A stretch of DNA of 64,000 nt from Sarcocystis neurona (GCA_000727475.1 KL647305.1:426856-490855), one strand, 5' to 3'. Positions 23,406 to 36,530 are shown, counted from the stretch's first letter. Translations and numbers: made by a program. The notes: generated by a model not told the origin, from the letters alone.

Positions 23406-26400
23406 ATGGCGTCCCGGGGGCCTGCCGATACGGACGAGCTGCGCACGGCGGCCAACTTGAAGAAAAAGGTTTCGGACGTCCACGCAGTCGATGCCTCTGG
23501 AAATGTGTACAAGGTTAGCACGATTTTGACCACTTGCTTACGGTTACCGTGGACCGTTACGTCCATGGTAACCGTGGACGTACAGCATCGCACCCACCGG
23601 GTACTTGTGGTGTGAGAAATTTCCACTGCATCATCTCCGTGTGACAAAGTCTCCAAGGGACAGAATCGAGTTAGTCTGAGTCACGACAACAGCTCCACTG
23701 CAGCCACACGTGTTACACGGCCGCCCTTTGCGTAGAGGACGGCGCGCCCGGATACTCCTTTTACTTCGAACCTCCTCAGTGCAACGAGTGTACCACAGGG
23801 TCTTCTCAGAATAATGGCCACGGCATATATGCTATGAGTGAAAAGCTCATATGCGATAAACCTTCACATTGAAGGCGGACTCAGTTTTGACTGCTGTTGC
23901 CCAGTGACTCGCCCAGGTTGAGCAGCCATACCGTGAAAAGCCACTAAATAAGCGGCTGACCTCCGAACAGTCGTGCGTACAGACATGAGTTCAAAAAATG
24001 TGCACTTCGTATGCATGTGTGCAGGTATACATTATTGCGGTGCCACTAACAGTGTTCTTTCGTATATTCGTGTGTCTGCACTGACGGTGGTACCGGTGCG
24101 CAGCACTAGATAGATGTGCGCGAGTGGAACAGGTTCTCTTCTCGACGAGCAATAATGCTGTCGACGTCGGTGGTGTCCTTGCTGAGCTTCTGGTAGAGTT
24201 GTGTGTAAACACTTGCTAATTTGTGCACGTGCCAGTCCTCGTGTATGCCACTGCGAGTTTTGGAATGCCCGCCCTTGTGTAGTCCCCAGTGTCCAGCCTG
24301 AGTTAGCGCGTTGGTGTTACGCTATCATCTGTACTTTGATATACTGCCCTAATAAAATACGTGCTTGCAGCGCAGGTGTAGCCGACCTGCGTTCATGTGT
24401 TGACCTTGCCTGTATTTCCCCCCTCGAGCGGAACCAATTCCGTTCGGTTACTTCGTTGGCAGCACACTCGATACTTCGTGTGAGCTGGTCCGCTTCCGTT
24501 GCCATGCTTCACTTTTACCCATAATTTGTCTGCCGCCTTTTTTGCATCAGTTTGTAGCTTTTTCGCACCCTCCGTCTTTCTTCTATACCATTTTCTTCCT
24601 CCTCCGCGATATCTTGACGTGACCCCGGTGACCCATCTCGCCTCCCCCCGCCTGTAAAGTGGAGACGGGTTTTCCCGTCCGTCTGCGTGTCTCACTTGCT
24701 TTTCGAGCCTTCGTTCGCGACTCTTTCGTCCCTTAGTGTGTTCGCCACTGTGTCCCATGGGATGGTGTTGCTCTTGCTCTGTCCTCCGTCTTGCTCTCTG
24801 TTTCTCTTCCAGTACTCGTCCGTTCCTGTCCTTTTTTCCCCGCACTTCAAGTGATCTCCATGGTGTTTCCCCTTTGACGTTGTTGCTGTGTTTCGCCTCC
24901 TCGTCCTGTGTGCTGTGCTCAGGGGTTTCAAATATGGACGGACTTGGCTCCGTCCGTGAAGGAGCAGCCCGACATAATGTTTGCCAAATGCCTGGTGCAG
25001 GCTGGTTCAACGAAGGACGCGATGAAATGTATTCAGGTGGATCCTCCGGGGAAAGAGGACATCGTGTTCGACGTCCCACAGTCGCATGCGTGGAATGTCA
25101 ATAGTCAGATCGATCCGTTGACCTACGGTGATATCGGCATGTTGCCACACACGAATATACCTTGCGTACTTGATTTTCTACGCGTGCGCTTCATGAAGAA
25201 TCAGATCTACACTACGGCGGATCCCCTAGTGGTGGCTGTAAATCCCTTCAAAGACTTAGGAAATACGACTCTTGAATGGATAGTAACATACAGAGACACG
25301 TTCGATTTGCAGAAACTTGCCCCTCACGTCTTCTACACCGCCAGGCGCGCCCTCGACGACTTGCACGCTGTACGCAAATCCCAGACCATCATCGTATCGG
25401 GTAAGAGGGGAGAAGGAACAAGAGCAGGAATTGTTGTAATGAAGGGGACACGCAGCGCACAAGTACGCAGGTTATACACTGGTGTCGTGCCAGGTGAAAA
25501 CGAGCGGAATAAGGGGATTAGAGCGGACAGAGATGATGATGTGGTCTGCACACGTGAAGGGGGGTGTGCAGGTGGATGAGAGCGAGCAGCAAGGAGACGG
25601 CGGAGGAAGAACGTCAGAAGTACCCTGGGAACGAAATGCACGAGTGATGAGATGGGAGTACTTTCAGAAGCATCACAGGTTGTTGAAGAGGAGAGGCTCG
25701 TAAGGTTTCGAGAGAGATGAGGCTGAAGGACCCTAGGAAATGTTAGAGAGGACACGTAGAGCGAGCAACCACGGTGGAACTCCATGTATCGGATCGCTAA
25801 GAGAGAGCGACCTGGCGAGAGAAAGGGAGCTGCAGAGATGCTGAGGACTACGGCGTAGACGGGGTTCATGAGAGCTTAAGGCAAAGGAATAGCTTCAAAC
25901 GTAAGAAGCTGTAGATGTTTTTGCACAGCAGAGGCAGGTGCTGAGTCGTGCAGAACGAGTGGTGAAAAAATACTTTCGAAGCTAGGGAATATTTCCAGGC
26001 ACTTTGGAAGAGCAGAAAGGTAGATGAACTTTGTAAACCTGCAAGTTGGTTTACACACACATGCGCCTTTCGTGTACTGTGCAGCTGTTTACGCAAGCCG
26101 TCGTAGGCACTGCGTCGCCGGTTTTCGCCAAACAAGTTGGGCCACTCTTGGATTGACTGTATTAGGTATTACGGTAGCACGGTGTTTTTATGGTTTTTGC
26201 GTCGTTCCGTTGTGTGTGGGCACGCGCAACATCCCGTCGGTACAGGTGAGGTTTAATGGCCTGTGAACGGGTGCGGAAAGTGCGTGTCTACATGATTGAG
26301 CCCGTGTCGCCTACTTAAGTACGCACGGCCGCATGTGAGTACACGGTTGGATTTGAGCCGCTTTGCCACGCGAAAGAGTCGTCGCCATGCGGGCGAACTG

Positions 26401-29400
26401 ACAAGTATGAGGTACTGGGACGTAATTAAAGTGCATGCGTCGCGCCTGTGTGTTTGTGTAACGCGGTGGTGGTGCGCGTGGAGTATGCATATTCCTACCT
26501 ACGCGTGTTGGCGTGGGCGGTATTAGTGCCACAGCCTCTCTTCTCGTGTGAGCCCCCTTACTGAGATGGGAGCTTGTGGGTGACTTTCGCACTAGGAAAC
26601 CCGATTCTGTGAGAGACGTCGTAGCTCCAGGAAGCCCTAGTTAGAGCGCGTAGACGTATTTCGTCGCTATATCTTTCTCCAGGGAAGAAGAGCTTCTAAC
26701 GCGTACACAGTGGTGCGCTTACTTACTCCTGCATCTGTTCGCTTGCATGTTTTCCACTGTCTACCTGTCTTTGCCAGGTGAGTCCGGAGCCGGAAAGACG
26801 GAAGCAACGAAGCAGGTCATGCGTTACTTTGCTGCGGCGAAGAGCGGTGCGATGGACGTCCGCATTCAGAATGCAATCATGGCGGCAAATCCAGTGCTGG
26901 AGGCGTTCGGGAACGCCAAGACTATACGCAATAACAACTCTTCTCGTTTTGGCCGTTTTATGCAGCTGGATGTGGGGAAGGAGGGAGGCATCAAGTACGG
27001 GTCGGTGGTGGCATTTCTCCTGGAGAAGTCGCGTGTATTGACGCAGGATGAACAGGAACGGTCCTATCACGTGTTCTACCAAATGTGCAAGGGCGCAGAC
27101 CAAAAGATGAAGGAACGCTACAGTTTGCTACCGCTGACAGAGTATAAATATATAAACCCGGTGTGTTTGGACGCGCCCGGCATTGACGACGTGCAGGAGT
27201 TCAAAGATGTGTGTGAGTCCTTTCGATCGATGAATTTATCGGACGATGAGATCAGCACCATATGGAGCATTGTGTCTGGCGTGCTGCTGCTGGGGAATGT
27301 GAACATATCTGCGGTGAAGGCGGGTGGACTGGACGACGCAGCAGGGATCGAGGGGAAGGATTTGGAGGTGTTCAACCGAGCAATGCAGCTGCTGTTCTTA
27401 GATGCTGACAAAGTCCGCGATGAACTGACAATCAAGGTCACGTATGCAGGCGGGAACCGGGTAGAGGGTCGCTGGAAGCAGCAAGATGGCGATATGCTTA
27501 AGTCGTCGCTGGCCAAGGCTATGTATGAGAAGCTATTTTTATGGATCATTCGGTCACTGAACAAGAACATCAAGCCACCCGCAGGATTTCCCGTGTTTAT
27601 GGGGATGTTGGACATCTTCGGCTTCGAGGTTTTCAAAAACAACTCCTTGGAGCAATTTTTTATCAACATCACGAATGAAATGCTGCAGAAGAACTTTGTA
27701 GACATCGTTTTCGACCGGGAATCGCGTCTCTACCGTGATGAAGGGATCTCAACAAAAGAGCTCGTCTTCACGTCTAACGCGGAAGTCATCCGTATTCTCA
27801 CGGCCAAGAATAACTCCGTGCTCAGTACTTTGGAAGACCAGTGTCTTGCGCCCGGAGGTACCGACGAGAAATTTCTGAGCAGCTGCAAAAACCTTTTCAA
27901 AGGAAGCACCCACTTCAAACCAGCCAGGGTCGCACCGAACATCAACTTCCTCATCAACCACACGATCGGAGATATTCAGTACAACGCTGAAGGATTTCTT
28001 TTCAAGAACAAAGACGTCCTCCGCGCGGAGATCATGGAGATTGTGCAACAGTCCACGAACCCGGTTGTCGCTGAGCTGTTTGCTGGCATCGTCATGGAAA
28101 GAGGGAAGATAGCCAAGGGTCTTCTCATTGGGTCCCAGTTTCTCACACAGCTACAGAGTCTTATGGACCTCATCAACGTACGCAGATGAGAAGTTACGAA
28201 AAACATAGGAGGCACGCTATCTCGCACAAAGGAAGAAAAGAAGAGAAGCACAGGACACAGCCAGAGGCGCCCACAAGTGCAGCAAGGACGAAATGGGGGA
28301 AGGGCCCTTTCGGTGTAGAAACGAATGCAGACAGGGTTTTAGAAATAGTACGGACAGCAGAAACCAGGCATCCCCTTAATAGGAGAACCAGCAGGGAGGA
28401 AAAGGACGGAGGAACCGACAAGCGTGCCACGTAGTACTGCCACCGAAGAGAGAGCCGACACCGCACAGGGAAATCGTTGCACAGCTGTGCCGGATCATTA
28501 ATCACTTTGCATCTTCCCGACTGTGCAATAGACTTCCGTACTCCGTGTAGCACGTGGGCATCCAGCATGTGTAACCAGTCCCGCAGGCCACCAGGCAGGT
28601 GTCAGTTCTACGTTGCGAGGCATACAGACGAATGACAACTCCTGCGACTTGGCTATTCACGCATAGTTTTGGGGGAGTTGGGCACGTGCCAGCTCCTGTA
28701 ACGCACTCGTGTGCAGAATTCTTTCGCGTAGCAAAACGTGATGCGTAGCCGACCATATCTGCGTCTCTTCATGCTGTGCGTGCACATGTGTAAAGTCTCT
28801 TCTGCTGTAGACACGCACCCCCATCACAAAAAGAGGGGGGATGCCAGTTTTGCTCAGTACGGAGGTGTTGTTAGCACTGGAGCGTCTGCGTGTTCTTCAA
28901 CTGGACACGCGTAACAAGGCGATCGGCAGCTGCTGCTTTTCTCGGTGCTGTACGTCTGCAGAGCACTGAGCCACACTTCGTGCGCTGCATGAAGCCCAAC
29001 GATACGAAGCGACCTTTGGAGTGGGTCTCCTCCAAAATGCTTATTCAACTGCATGCGCTTTCCGTCCTGGAGGCTCTGCAGCTCAGACAGCTCGGCTACT
29101 CCTACAGGTATGGCGCGCACGCACTTGCCTCGTATCCGCGCGGTATGCAGGTAAGGCTTCGGATGAAGCTTGACACTGCTGCCATCACTTACATCCTTCC
29201 TGATTGTTTGAACACCGGCTGCAAAAATTCCACACAAGTAGCACACCAACATGTGTAAGGGGCCTCAGCAAAAAGAGCGTCGTCCAGCCCTACGTAAAGG
29301 AGCGTCAGGTCAACGATATCCGTACAAAAACGTTATGCGACGCAGCAAAACTCTTTGTGAGCGTGCATTATTACCCTTGAGGGGCGTGGAAAACTTGTAG

Positions 29401-32400
29401 AATCGTTGATTTCATATTCTCGTTGCAGTTGGAAGCACCGTGACGACGACATTGTGAGTGACACCTTTCCAGTGAGAGGTCCTCTTGACTAATGCGAGCA
29501 CAGGAAACGGCGCGTCGGCGGGTGTTTCTGTACGGCGACGATTATGTGCATTCATAGGACTTTCTTCACAAGCGCAGTAGTTTTCTTCCACACGCTCGAG
29601 TGGTTTGTTTTTCCGCGTTCGTGGCGGTCCCGCGCAGCATGTCCCGCAGACACGCCCAGACACATTCCCGTGACTCCATACAGCTATGCGTCTGGGCGCA
29701 TGTGCGCATATATTTATATATACATACATATATATATGTATACGTGTATGCGTGTGACTTTTGAATTTGTGTTCGTTTCTTTCCGTGTGTGCGTGTGTGA
29801 GTCGTTTTTGGTGTTTGGAAGAAATGCATGTAGAGCGAAGCGTCTGTCGTAATACAGTGGTTGATACTGTGAAGGCGTGTGCACGGCACGGGCGTTGTTG
29901 AGGGAAGGGGACAACTTGCTGAGAGCAGCGAATCCAAATTTGTTAACGGAGTGCAGTCAGGCGTCTTTCTTCGAAGCCGTTCACAGCTGACTTGTCGCGT
30001 GCATTAGGGCGATTTTCATTGGTCGTCAATGTAGTGTTGCACAGAGCTGCAGGCACCGAGTTCGTGTCTGCAGTTCCATTGCTTTTATGTGAGCGGTGCC
30101 AGTGAGACGTCTGGACAGAGGGATGTTGTGAAAGAAGTGCGATTGTGCGAGAAGGACGTTGTTGAGATTTGGAAGGAGGAAGTTTTACAAATTCTTACGT
30201 CAGCGCATCGTGGCCAGGACTGTGCGTTTAGCAGAAGGTGTTGGTTGCGCTTGTGTGGCCGCGCAAAGTTCGACGAAGTCGAGTGAAGAGGCTTGCTGTG
30301 CGCACTGCTCGCAGGCGTCCATTTAATGAGTTCCTGTACCAGTTTAAATTTATTGACCTTGCGGCCGCTGAAAACCCGTCGCTGGACCAGAAAGAAGCGG
30401 CTCAGAGACTTCTCAACACCAGCAAAATATCGAGCCAGGATTACCAGGTAAGACTGCTGCGTGAAGGATGGCCAGTTGCAGAATCGAAAGCCACCTTTCC
30501 CGGTTATTGTAGAGGCGGCCAGGACAACAGCATATACACCTAGAGTGTGCATGTGTTCTGTTGCGTACGTACCTGAGGTGACTATAGGGGATGCTGTTGT
30601 TCCGTCGAAAACTCGCCACAAGTAGCCCAGCACCCGAGGGAGTACTGCCCTTTTCCACACAGTGCAGACCTGCGGTGTGTTTCGTGTATGCGTACTCCCC
30701 TATGTAAGCACGTGTGGATGTATATACTGATGCAGTTAGAAATTTTAGAAGACGACTACCACATTCTGCTGGATGGGAGAAGCCAGATACTGTCTCGGAG
30801 AACCAGGGCGAATTCTTGCAGAGCCCCCATGGTTGTACACCGTCTTAAGTGACGATGCGCAGGAATGGGCAATGATACGTGTGATGGATGCGTGGGCACG
30901 TCCTAGCCACGTCGAGTGGGTATTAAGTGATTTCCATAAGCTCAAGCGTGTTAATAAGTGATAGCTTGATTAGCCCCATACTACAGCTATTAACTGTGTT
31001 TCCGAGAATACCTGGCCCAACATGCACCCCTCTCAAAGATGTTTTCGACTCCACCGTACCCGGCACTTCTTTTATCGAGATGTGCACACCTTGGGGGGAA
31101 TAGTTTCGTGTCTTTACGCGCAGGTACGTATACTCACGGACGCCTTTGTGAGCCTTCAGTCAAGCTTCCCTAGTGTCGTTCTGGTTCGAGAGCAAGTGGT
31201 GACTGTGTAGGCATTATTTCTCAGAAACAGACACGTACCGTGAATAGCCCCCCCTTTGAATTGTCTGTGTGTTACTTTTGTGTTGTCGCAGGTTGGAAAG
31301 ACGATGGTATTTTTGAAGCAGGCAGCAGCGAAGCGTTTAACGCAGATCCAGAGGGAGTGCCTGAGTGCGTGGGATCCGCTCATTTCTGTCATAGAAGCTG
31401 TCTTCCTCAAGAAAAAGTATCAGCGCGCCTTCCGGAGCAAGGCCTCTTTCATCGTGCGCACGCAGGCGCACATTCGGCGGTGAGTGCTGGCTGCCGCGAG
31501 TGGCTTTTGTTTTTTCTTCAGAACACAACCAACCTCCGTTCTAGATAAAATGACCTAGACTGCGTGGACGTGTGTACACTTGGAGAGAAACACGAATCGA
31601 TGCGTGGGAACGAAATTCGTAGCTGTCAGACAGCGCCGGCCCACAGGTGTACCCGTGTACCAGAAAATTAACCTTGTACGTTTCAGGACGGAAACTAATC
31701 ATCGACCGAACGCTTTAGTGTGCTGTCCATCCTTGTGTTTGTATAAAGAGGGAATAAGTCTCTGTAGATGCTATGCCGTTGTAGTGGGCACGAAGTAGTT
31801 GCGCCCAAGCGATGTCGTGTTGGACACAGACTGCATAGAAGAGCCTAATGCTGATGATTAAGAGAACGTACACTCGAGTTACCTGTCGTTCCTCCCGTAG
31901 TCCGAAGTTAGTTGACTTGCAAAAGAAGAGGTCACTTTTCTGAGCGACACCAACCCTACGGCGAAGAAGAACCTTTGTTCCTGTGTAGGACCCGAACTCA
32001 CGCACTATGTGAGTATAATGTCTGCTACACAGTGGACGTTTGGATTCATGAAGGCAGGTACATGTTGACACGTAATTATACACAAACATACAGACATAGC
32101 TTGGGTTGTTTATGCACGGAGATAATACTGTCGTGCAGGACATAGGTGCATTTTTTATTTTTTTTTCTGAGTACTACTGTGCTTCCGCTTTGTATCACTC
32201 AGTATGTTCAATGTGTGAACACGGACGGACTCGAGATATTCACCAAGTCTGCGCGTGCAAAAGAGAGTTCGCGTACTTTGTTTATGTGACGTAAAACCCA
32301 TTACTGGTGCCGTTGGGACGAATTGTTAGCAAGCTGAAGTGTGTGTTGTTGTGGTCTTGATCCCGCAGGCATATCGTCGACTGCAACGTTTCGCCAGTGG

Positions 32401-32420
32401 CGGTGCAGAAAGTATTCTGA
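23406..32420 (+). CDS. MyoA: Myosin A heavy chain (class XIV), seven exons, 834 residues
   Basis: The actin motor of the apicomplexan glideosome, at the inner membrane complex, driving gliding, invasion and egress. Exons: 23406-23513, 24923-25400, 26778-28177, 28962-29107, 30315-30447, 31292-31479, 32369-32420. Joined length is 2,505 bases, in frame, close to the 831 residues of Toxoplasma MyoA. All introns are GT-AG. Landmarks: N-terminal SH3-like segment GFQIWTDLAPSV (37 on); P-loop GESGAGKT 196-203, its first Gly codon split by intron 2; switch I NNNSSRFG 247-254; switch II DIFGFE 474-479; relay SLEQFFINITNEMLQKNF; actin-contact FVRCMKPND; SH helix ALSVLEALQLRQLGYSYR. After the converter (VGKTMVFLK) comes a short degenerate neck with no canonical IQ motif, ending RHIVDCNVSP and QKVF, the expected binding tail for essential light chains and MLC1/MTIP. 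Identity is essentially certain. Confidence 0.97.
23540..23575. repeat. Imperfect 15-bp inverted repeat (hairpin) in myosin A intron 1
   Basis: Arms at 23540-23554 and 23561-23575 pair over 15 bases with a single mismatch around a 6-base loop; the core is GGTTACCGTGGAC against GTCCATGGTAACC. It starts 27 bases after the exon 1 donor, so it would form in the pre-mRNA close to the splice site. Function unknown. Confidence 0.8.
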
Positions 32421-33733
32421 GAGCAGTTGAGAAGAGAGACACCGTAGAGCCTCGCCGGGGCTGCGCTGAGCTACTTAACCAACTAGGCGAATCTTTGGAG
32501 GGCACGGTAACAAAGAATCGTTCTCACTCTGAACGCCCACCTGTGCTAGCGTACCGATATATCTTTGCACATGCACGGTAAGAGAGTCAAAAGTAGCAAG
32601 TGGATCGAATTCGGCTACGAGATGTCCTTACTGCGCTTCGGCGTTGGTGCCTCACTGGCTGAAAAAGTGGAACAGCTACTGAGATACCCTGCTCTAACAC
32701 CGGTCAGATGATGGGTTCAGACACGAGGACGGTAGTTGAAGTGCACACGATGATTTCTGGGAGGTATCGGTGGTCGAGACGAGAACGGCGGAAAAGGCCC
32801 TTGGGGTTAATGTGGCTACCGAAATGGGTGCTCCGAAGGCCTACTGACTGAGACGCCCTGCTGGAACACCGATCAAGTGGTTGCTAAGACACGAACATGC
32901 TGGTTCAAGTGCAAACGAAGATTTCAGGGAGGCACCGCGTAAGCACGCGCGAGGATTTCTGTGAGGTACCGTTCCGCGGTACTGTGGTGATGGGAATGGC
33001 CGGTGATGTTATATTTGGCCCACTGAAAACGGTGCTCGGAGCAGACGATACAGCGCACTAACTTCGCCGCCACCGTGATGGAAAAGGGGTTCCAAAAATT
33101 GGTATTTTAGCTAAAAGTGAACAGTTTTAGACGAAGCATATTCGTGTACAGTACGGACATAACGAAGTGGTGGTGTGTTGCTGAGTGCGGCCGGTGGCAA
33201 GTTTCTCCCGCAAAGTTGTCACGAGGCAGTAGGCGGTGTAAGCGAGTGAGTGTCTTGACGTGTTTGAAAGGACGCGCTACTGTAGTCTTCACGGATGAAG
33301 TTTTTGCAGAGATGGAAGGAAAAGGTAATGGGAGCGGGTGGCTGCCGTCAAGGATGGAAAAACGTGTAGAGAGCGGGACGATGGAGAGAGAGCGCGACGA
33401 TAGGCAAAGCGAGAGTGAATTTGGAATACGTATGCGGATTGGCGCTAGCTTCTCAACCCATGAAAAATACAGCGAAGAAGGGTCAAGGCCCACTGAAAGA
33501 AGAAAAAAGACGTAAACGAAGTGGGTGAAGTTTGAAGAGCATCGAAGAATGTCATGCACTGAAGGAAGCAGTACATTTCTTTGTACTGGTGTAAATGCCT
33601 AGGTTGTGAAGGTCGTGCTGGAGAGAGTTGTTGTAGAGGGCGCGACGTGCACGGCAGCAGCAAGCGTGGGTGCTCATAAATAAAGGCATTTCACTTTGGA
33701 GCAGGACCAATTTTGGTAACAGAAAACTGATTC
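32421..33733. other. Myosin A 3' flank; contains the decayed duplication, no gene seen
   Basis: After the myosin stop the only structure is the duplicated block at 32.64-33.06 kb. Purine-rich frames at 33.1-33.5 kb (plus) are low in complexity and were not accepted as coding. Confidence 0.5.
32640..33060. repeat. Decayed direct duplication downstream of myosin A
   Basis: Two diverged copies about 169 bases apart can be aligned by eye. The first, from about 32687, reads CCCTGCTCTAACACCGGTC, then CAGACACGAGGACGG, then GATTTCTGGGAGGTATCGG. The second, from about 32856, reads CCCTGCTGGAACACCGATC, then AAGACACGAACATGC, then GATTTCAGGGAGGCACCG. A third partial copy of the last block (GATTTCTGTGAGGTACCG) is at about 32955. 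No open frame is conserved between copies, so it looks like an old satellite or element remnant. Confidence 0.7.
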
Positions 33734-35555
33734 TTATGAGATTCCGAAGGGACACCCGTAGTAGCTGTTGTGGAAATAGTGAGGCAGAATCTCGTGCCGG
33801 ACTGCTTTACAACTTGCGTTAAGCTCTTTAGCAAAACGCCGCACACGACGGGTGCCAAGCGAGCACTCAAGTGCAGGTAGACACATTCCCTTATGCATAT
33901 ACGCCAGTGTCTCCTTGCATACTTCTGTGAAAAAAACATTTTGACCGCCCTGTGGAAGTACAGGCAACCTCGTTTTTTTAGGTAGGATGTTCACAAGCGA
34001 AGGCATGGCGGAAGAAAGAAGATAGGGTGAGTGCTAGAACAATCTCCCAGATGTACTAGCAAGTGAATATTTTGGGGGACCAGGCTCTCAACACAGACGC
34101 GCTGTGTCGCAGTTGCTAGTAATTCGAGTGGTTATGGCGCTTTTCCGAGAAAAAGAATTGTGTAATCTGGGCGAACATGTACACGTGTGTTTACCGGTAT
34201 GTGAACCTGTTTTTGCATTTGGGAGAATGAGACACAGCATATGGTATGTGGTTGTTAGTATGTGCTTGGGTCGTTGTAAAGGTGGGCCGTAATAGAAGTG
34301 CAGTGGTGCCTTCCGAGCCGGTAGCATTGAACAGTCTTCTGTCATGATGTAAATGTAGACGTTCGCGACGGAGGCGCTGAGGATTGCAGCTGCGTGCACC
34401 TGGGCGTACGTATTCACACGTCATAAGTGCTACAGTCGTATTCACGGACATCCACGCGTACGTACTGAAGAGAGAATTCACTACGTGTGTATATGTCTGT
34501 CGACAAACACACAAACATGCGATACAGTACGTATCCGTTGACCTCCCGTTGATGTGGGCGTATGTGCTGTGTCAGTGTTGCTGGTGAAAGGGGTCACATG
34601 TGCCATAGGTGTGCCGCACAAGCCTCGGCTGTGTCGACTGATTATCCACAGATGGTTCGACACGTGCGTTTTCCTATTTGAGTGGCTCGGCTGTTGTGGC
34701 GTGAAAGCAGTGTAAAAAGGTGCACTCTGCATGTGTCAGTTCTACAACTTGAATCCCGCGTAGTGCGAATTACTGCTAGTAGGACTGCTAAGGAACTTAT
34801 TTGCCGTCCCGACTGCAGGGATGTTACGACTCGAGGTGGCTGAAAATAGAGGCCCTCGATTCAAAACCGTACATTCCCATGTGAGTAATTTGCAGAACAC
34901 CCACCTCTAGCACAGAGGTGTCAATAGTTTTGCTGGTGGGACCACCGGCGTCAGTTTATACTACTGACCCACCGGGGGGCCACACGGAGCACGGTGAACC
35001 ATCCGTATGCTTCAGGTGATGGCGACGGCCTGCGTATACGCTGTGGAGCAATGGATAGAGCTGACTTCATACGTACATGCAGTGGATCACCACTATCAAC
35101 ACCAGGTGTAGTCATGCCGACCAGCATATAATTGGCAAAATATTCAAGTCATTTTACAGGTGAAGTCCAAAGATCCGTGTGGATACCGCTGTAATGTTAC
35201 ACATGCCACATATGCACGTGTTTCTTGCATGTAAATATACACATCTGGTAACCACTTCGTCCTCGCGCGGCTCCTCTACGGCTTCGCCGCCGTTGTGGGC
35301 GCCACTGAGGAAAGACGTAACGTCACACGTGACACATACGCGTATGACGGCAGAGGGTTCTGTATGCTTCTCTGATGCACGACCTATACTCTGGGGCAAA
35401 GAGGCCACGGGTATGTGGGCGGCCCAAGCCAGCAGTGACAGGATGATAACAACAAGGAAAGCGTATCCTCTTCTCGCGCTGCAGGCAGCGTCCCTGAATA
35501 GAGCCGCTACTCCACCGTTTAATTCTACGGCGATAAGGTCAAGTGTAGACGCCAT
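33734..35555 (-). CDS. Probable small membrane-anchored Cys-containing protein (two-exon model)
   Basis: Tentative gene. Exon 1 starts at 35555 (MASTLDLIAVELNGG) and contains a strong hydrophobic segment, YAFLVVIILSLLAWAA, at about residues 31-46, followed by an acidic stretch (EEPREDE). Phase-0 donors follow at about 35259 (GTGGTT or GTTACC). The last exon runs 33949-33734 after a strong acceptor (TACTTCCACAG); it reads GGQNVFFTEVCKETLAYMHK on, holds five Cys and many basic residues, and ends CPFGIS then TAA. Both junctions are phase 0, so they can join directly to about 170 residues. A further exon may lie near 34.3-34.4 kb (acceptor CGCCCAG, then VHAAAILSAS). One hydrophobic anchor plus a Cys-containing tail suggests a secretory-pathway or surface protein; the family is not recognised. 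Exon choice is inference. Confidence 0.4.
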
Positions 35556-36491
35556 AGCATGGGAGCTGTTTTTGCTTCACACGGTCCCGCCCATGGCCAG
35601 GCAAAAGATAACCTGGCGGAGCCTGGTGGGGTGACACATGAGAGTATTCTTGTATACGTGGATAGTGGAGATTTTCCCACTCTGACTGTCAACTAAACCT
35701 GCGTACTACGAAGCTCCCTGCACGTGCGGAAGACGCGGTGTCTGCCAGTGGGCTGATCCGCTTTACGTTTGGACTGTAGTACGCTCTCCAAGCCCACGAA
35801 GAACGCTTCCGTATTTACCAACTGTGGCTTCTAATACTAGAGCGGAGCGATTGCCATGAGGGGGCACATAGCGCGCTACGCACACGTGGTAGCGGCTGAC
35901 GAGGGTTCGAATCAAGCAGAAACATTCCAACCAATGCAGAGGTGAACCGTCAAAATCGCCCACGTACCCGAAACGGCCGAGTCCTGCACCTCTGGTATAC
36001 GCTTGTATATTCCTCGCTCAGCAGCCGTGGGATTAGTATTCAGCGGTGTAATGCAGACCCCCGTTCTTCATTCGGAGCGGTCCACCGCTCGCGCAGGCAT
36101 TCACGTATGTTTTGGAGTTCAGGTATACGCCCGATGTAAGTGAACGCGAACTACGTGCGCACATACGTGGACCAATTATCACACAGACGTACACACATAA
36201 GGCCCCCTGCAGCACAGACCCATCAATTACGTAAGGTCAGTCCAGTCTCTTCCAGGTGCCGTATCAACTGTCACTGTGTGTGAAGGTCTCACCTGCAATT
36301 ACGCCTGCGTGTACATGAGCGTGCGTCATTATATACCTTTACCTACACACGGACGGCTCAAGTGGATACGCAGGGATATATATACACATATGTGTATTAC
36401 AGCGGGCAGTCGTTCGGAGCATCTACGAGCACAGGATCCTGGTGTCAGTGTTCGACTCTGTATACGTATGTACACATGTGTACACATGCGT

Positions 36492-36530
<39 letters not shown>

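Noticed and set aside
24393..25079. 228-codon minus-strand frame rich in Arg, Glu and Gly
   Set aside because: It overlaps myosin intron 1 and exon 2 on the other strand; its charge richness comes from the pyrimidine-rich tract preceding the exon 2 acceptor.
25401..25579. Continuation of myosin exon 2 frame past VSG into GKRGEG
   Set aside because: This is intron 2. The true P-loop GESGAGKT is restored only by joining 25400 to 26778.
35830..35915. GGTTCGAATC, like a tRNA T-loop
   Set aside because: No acceptor, D or anticodon stem could be paired around it.
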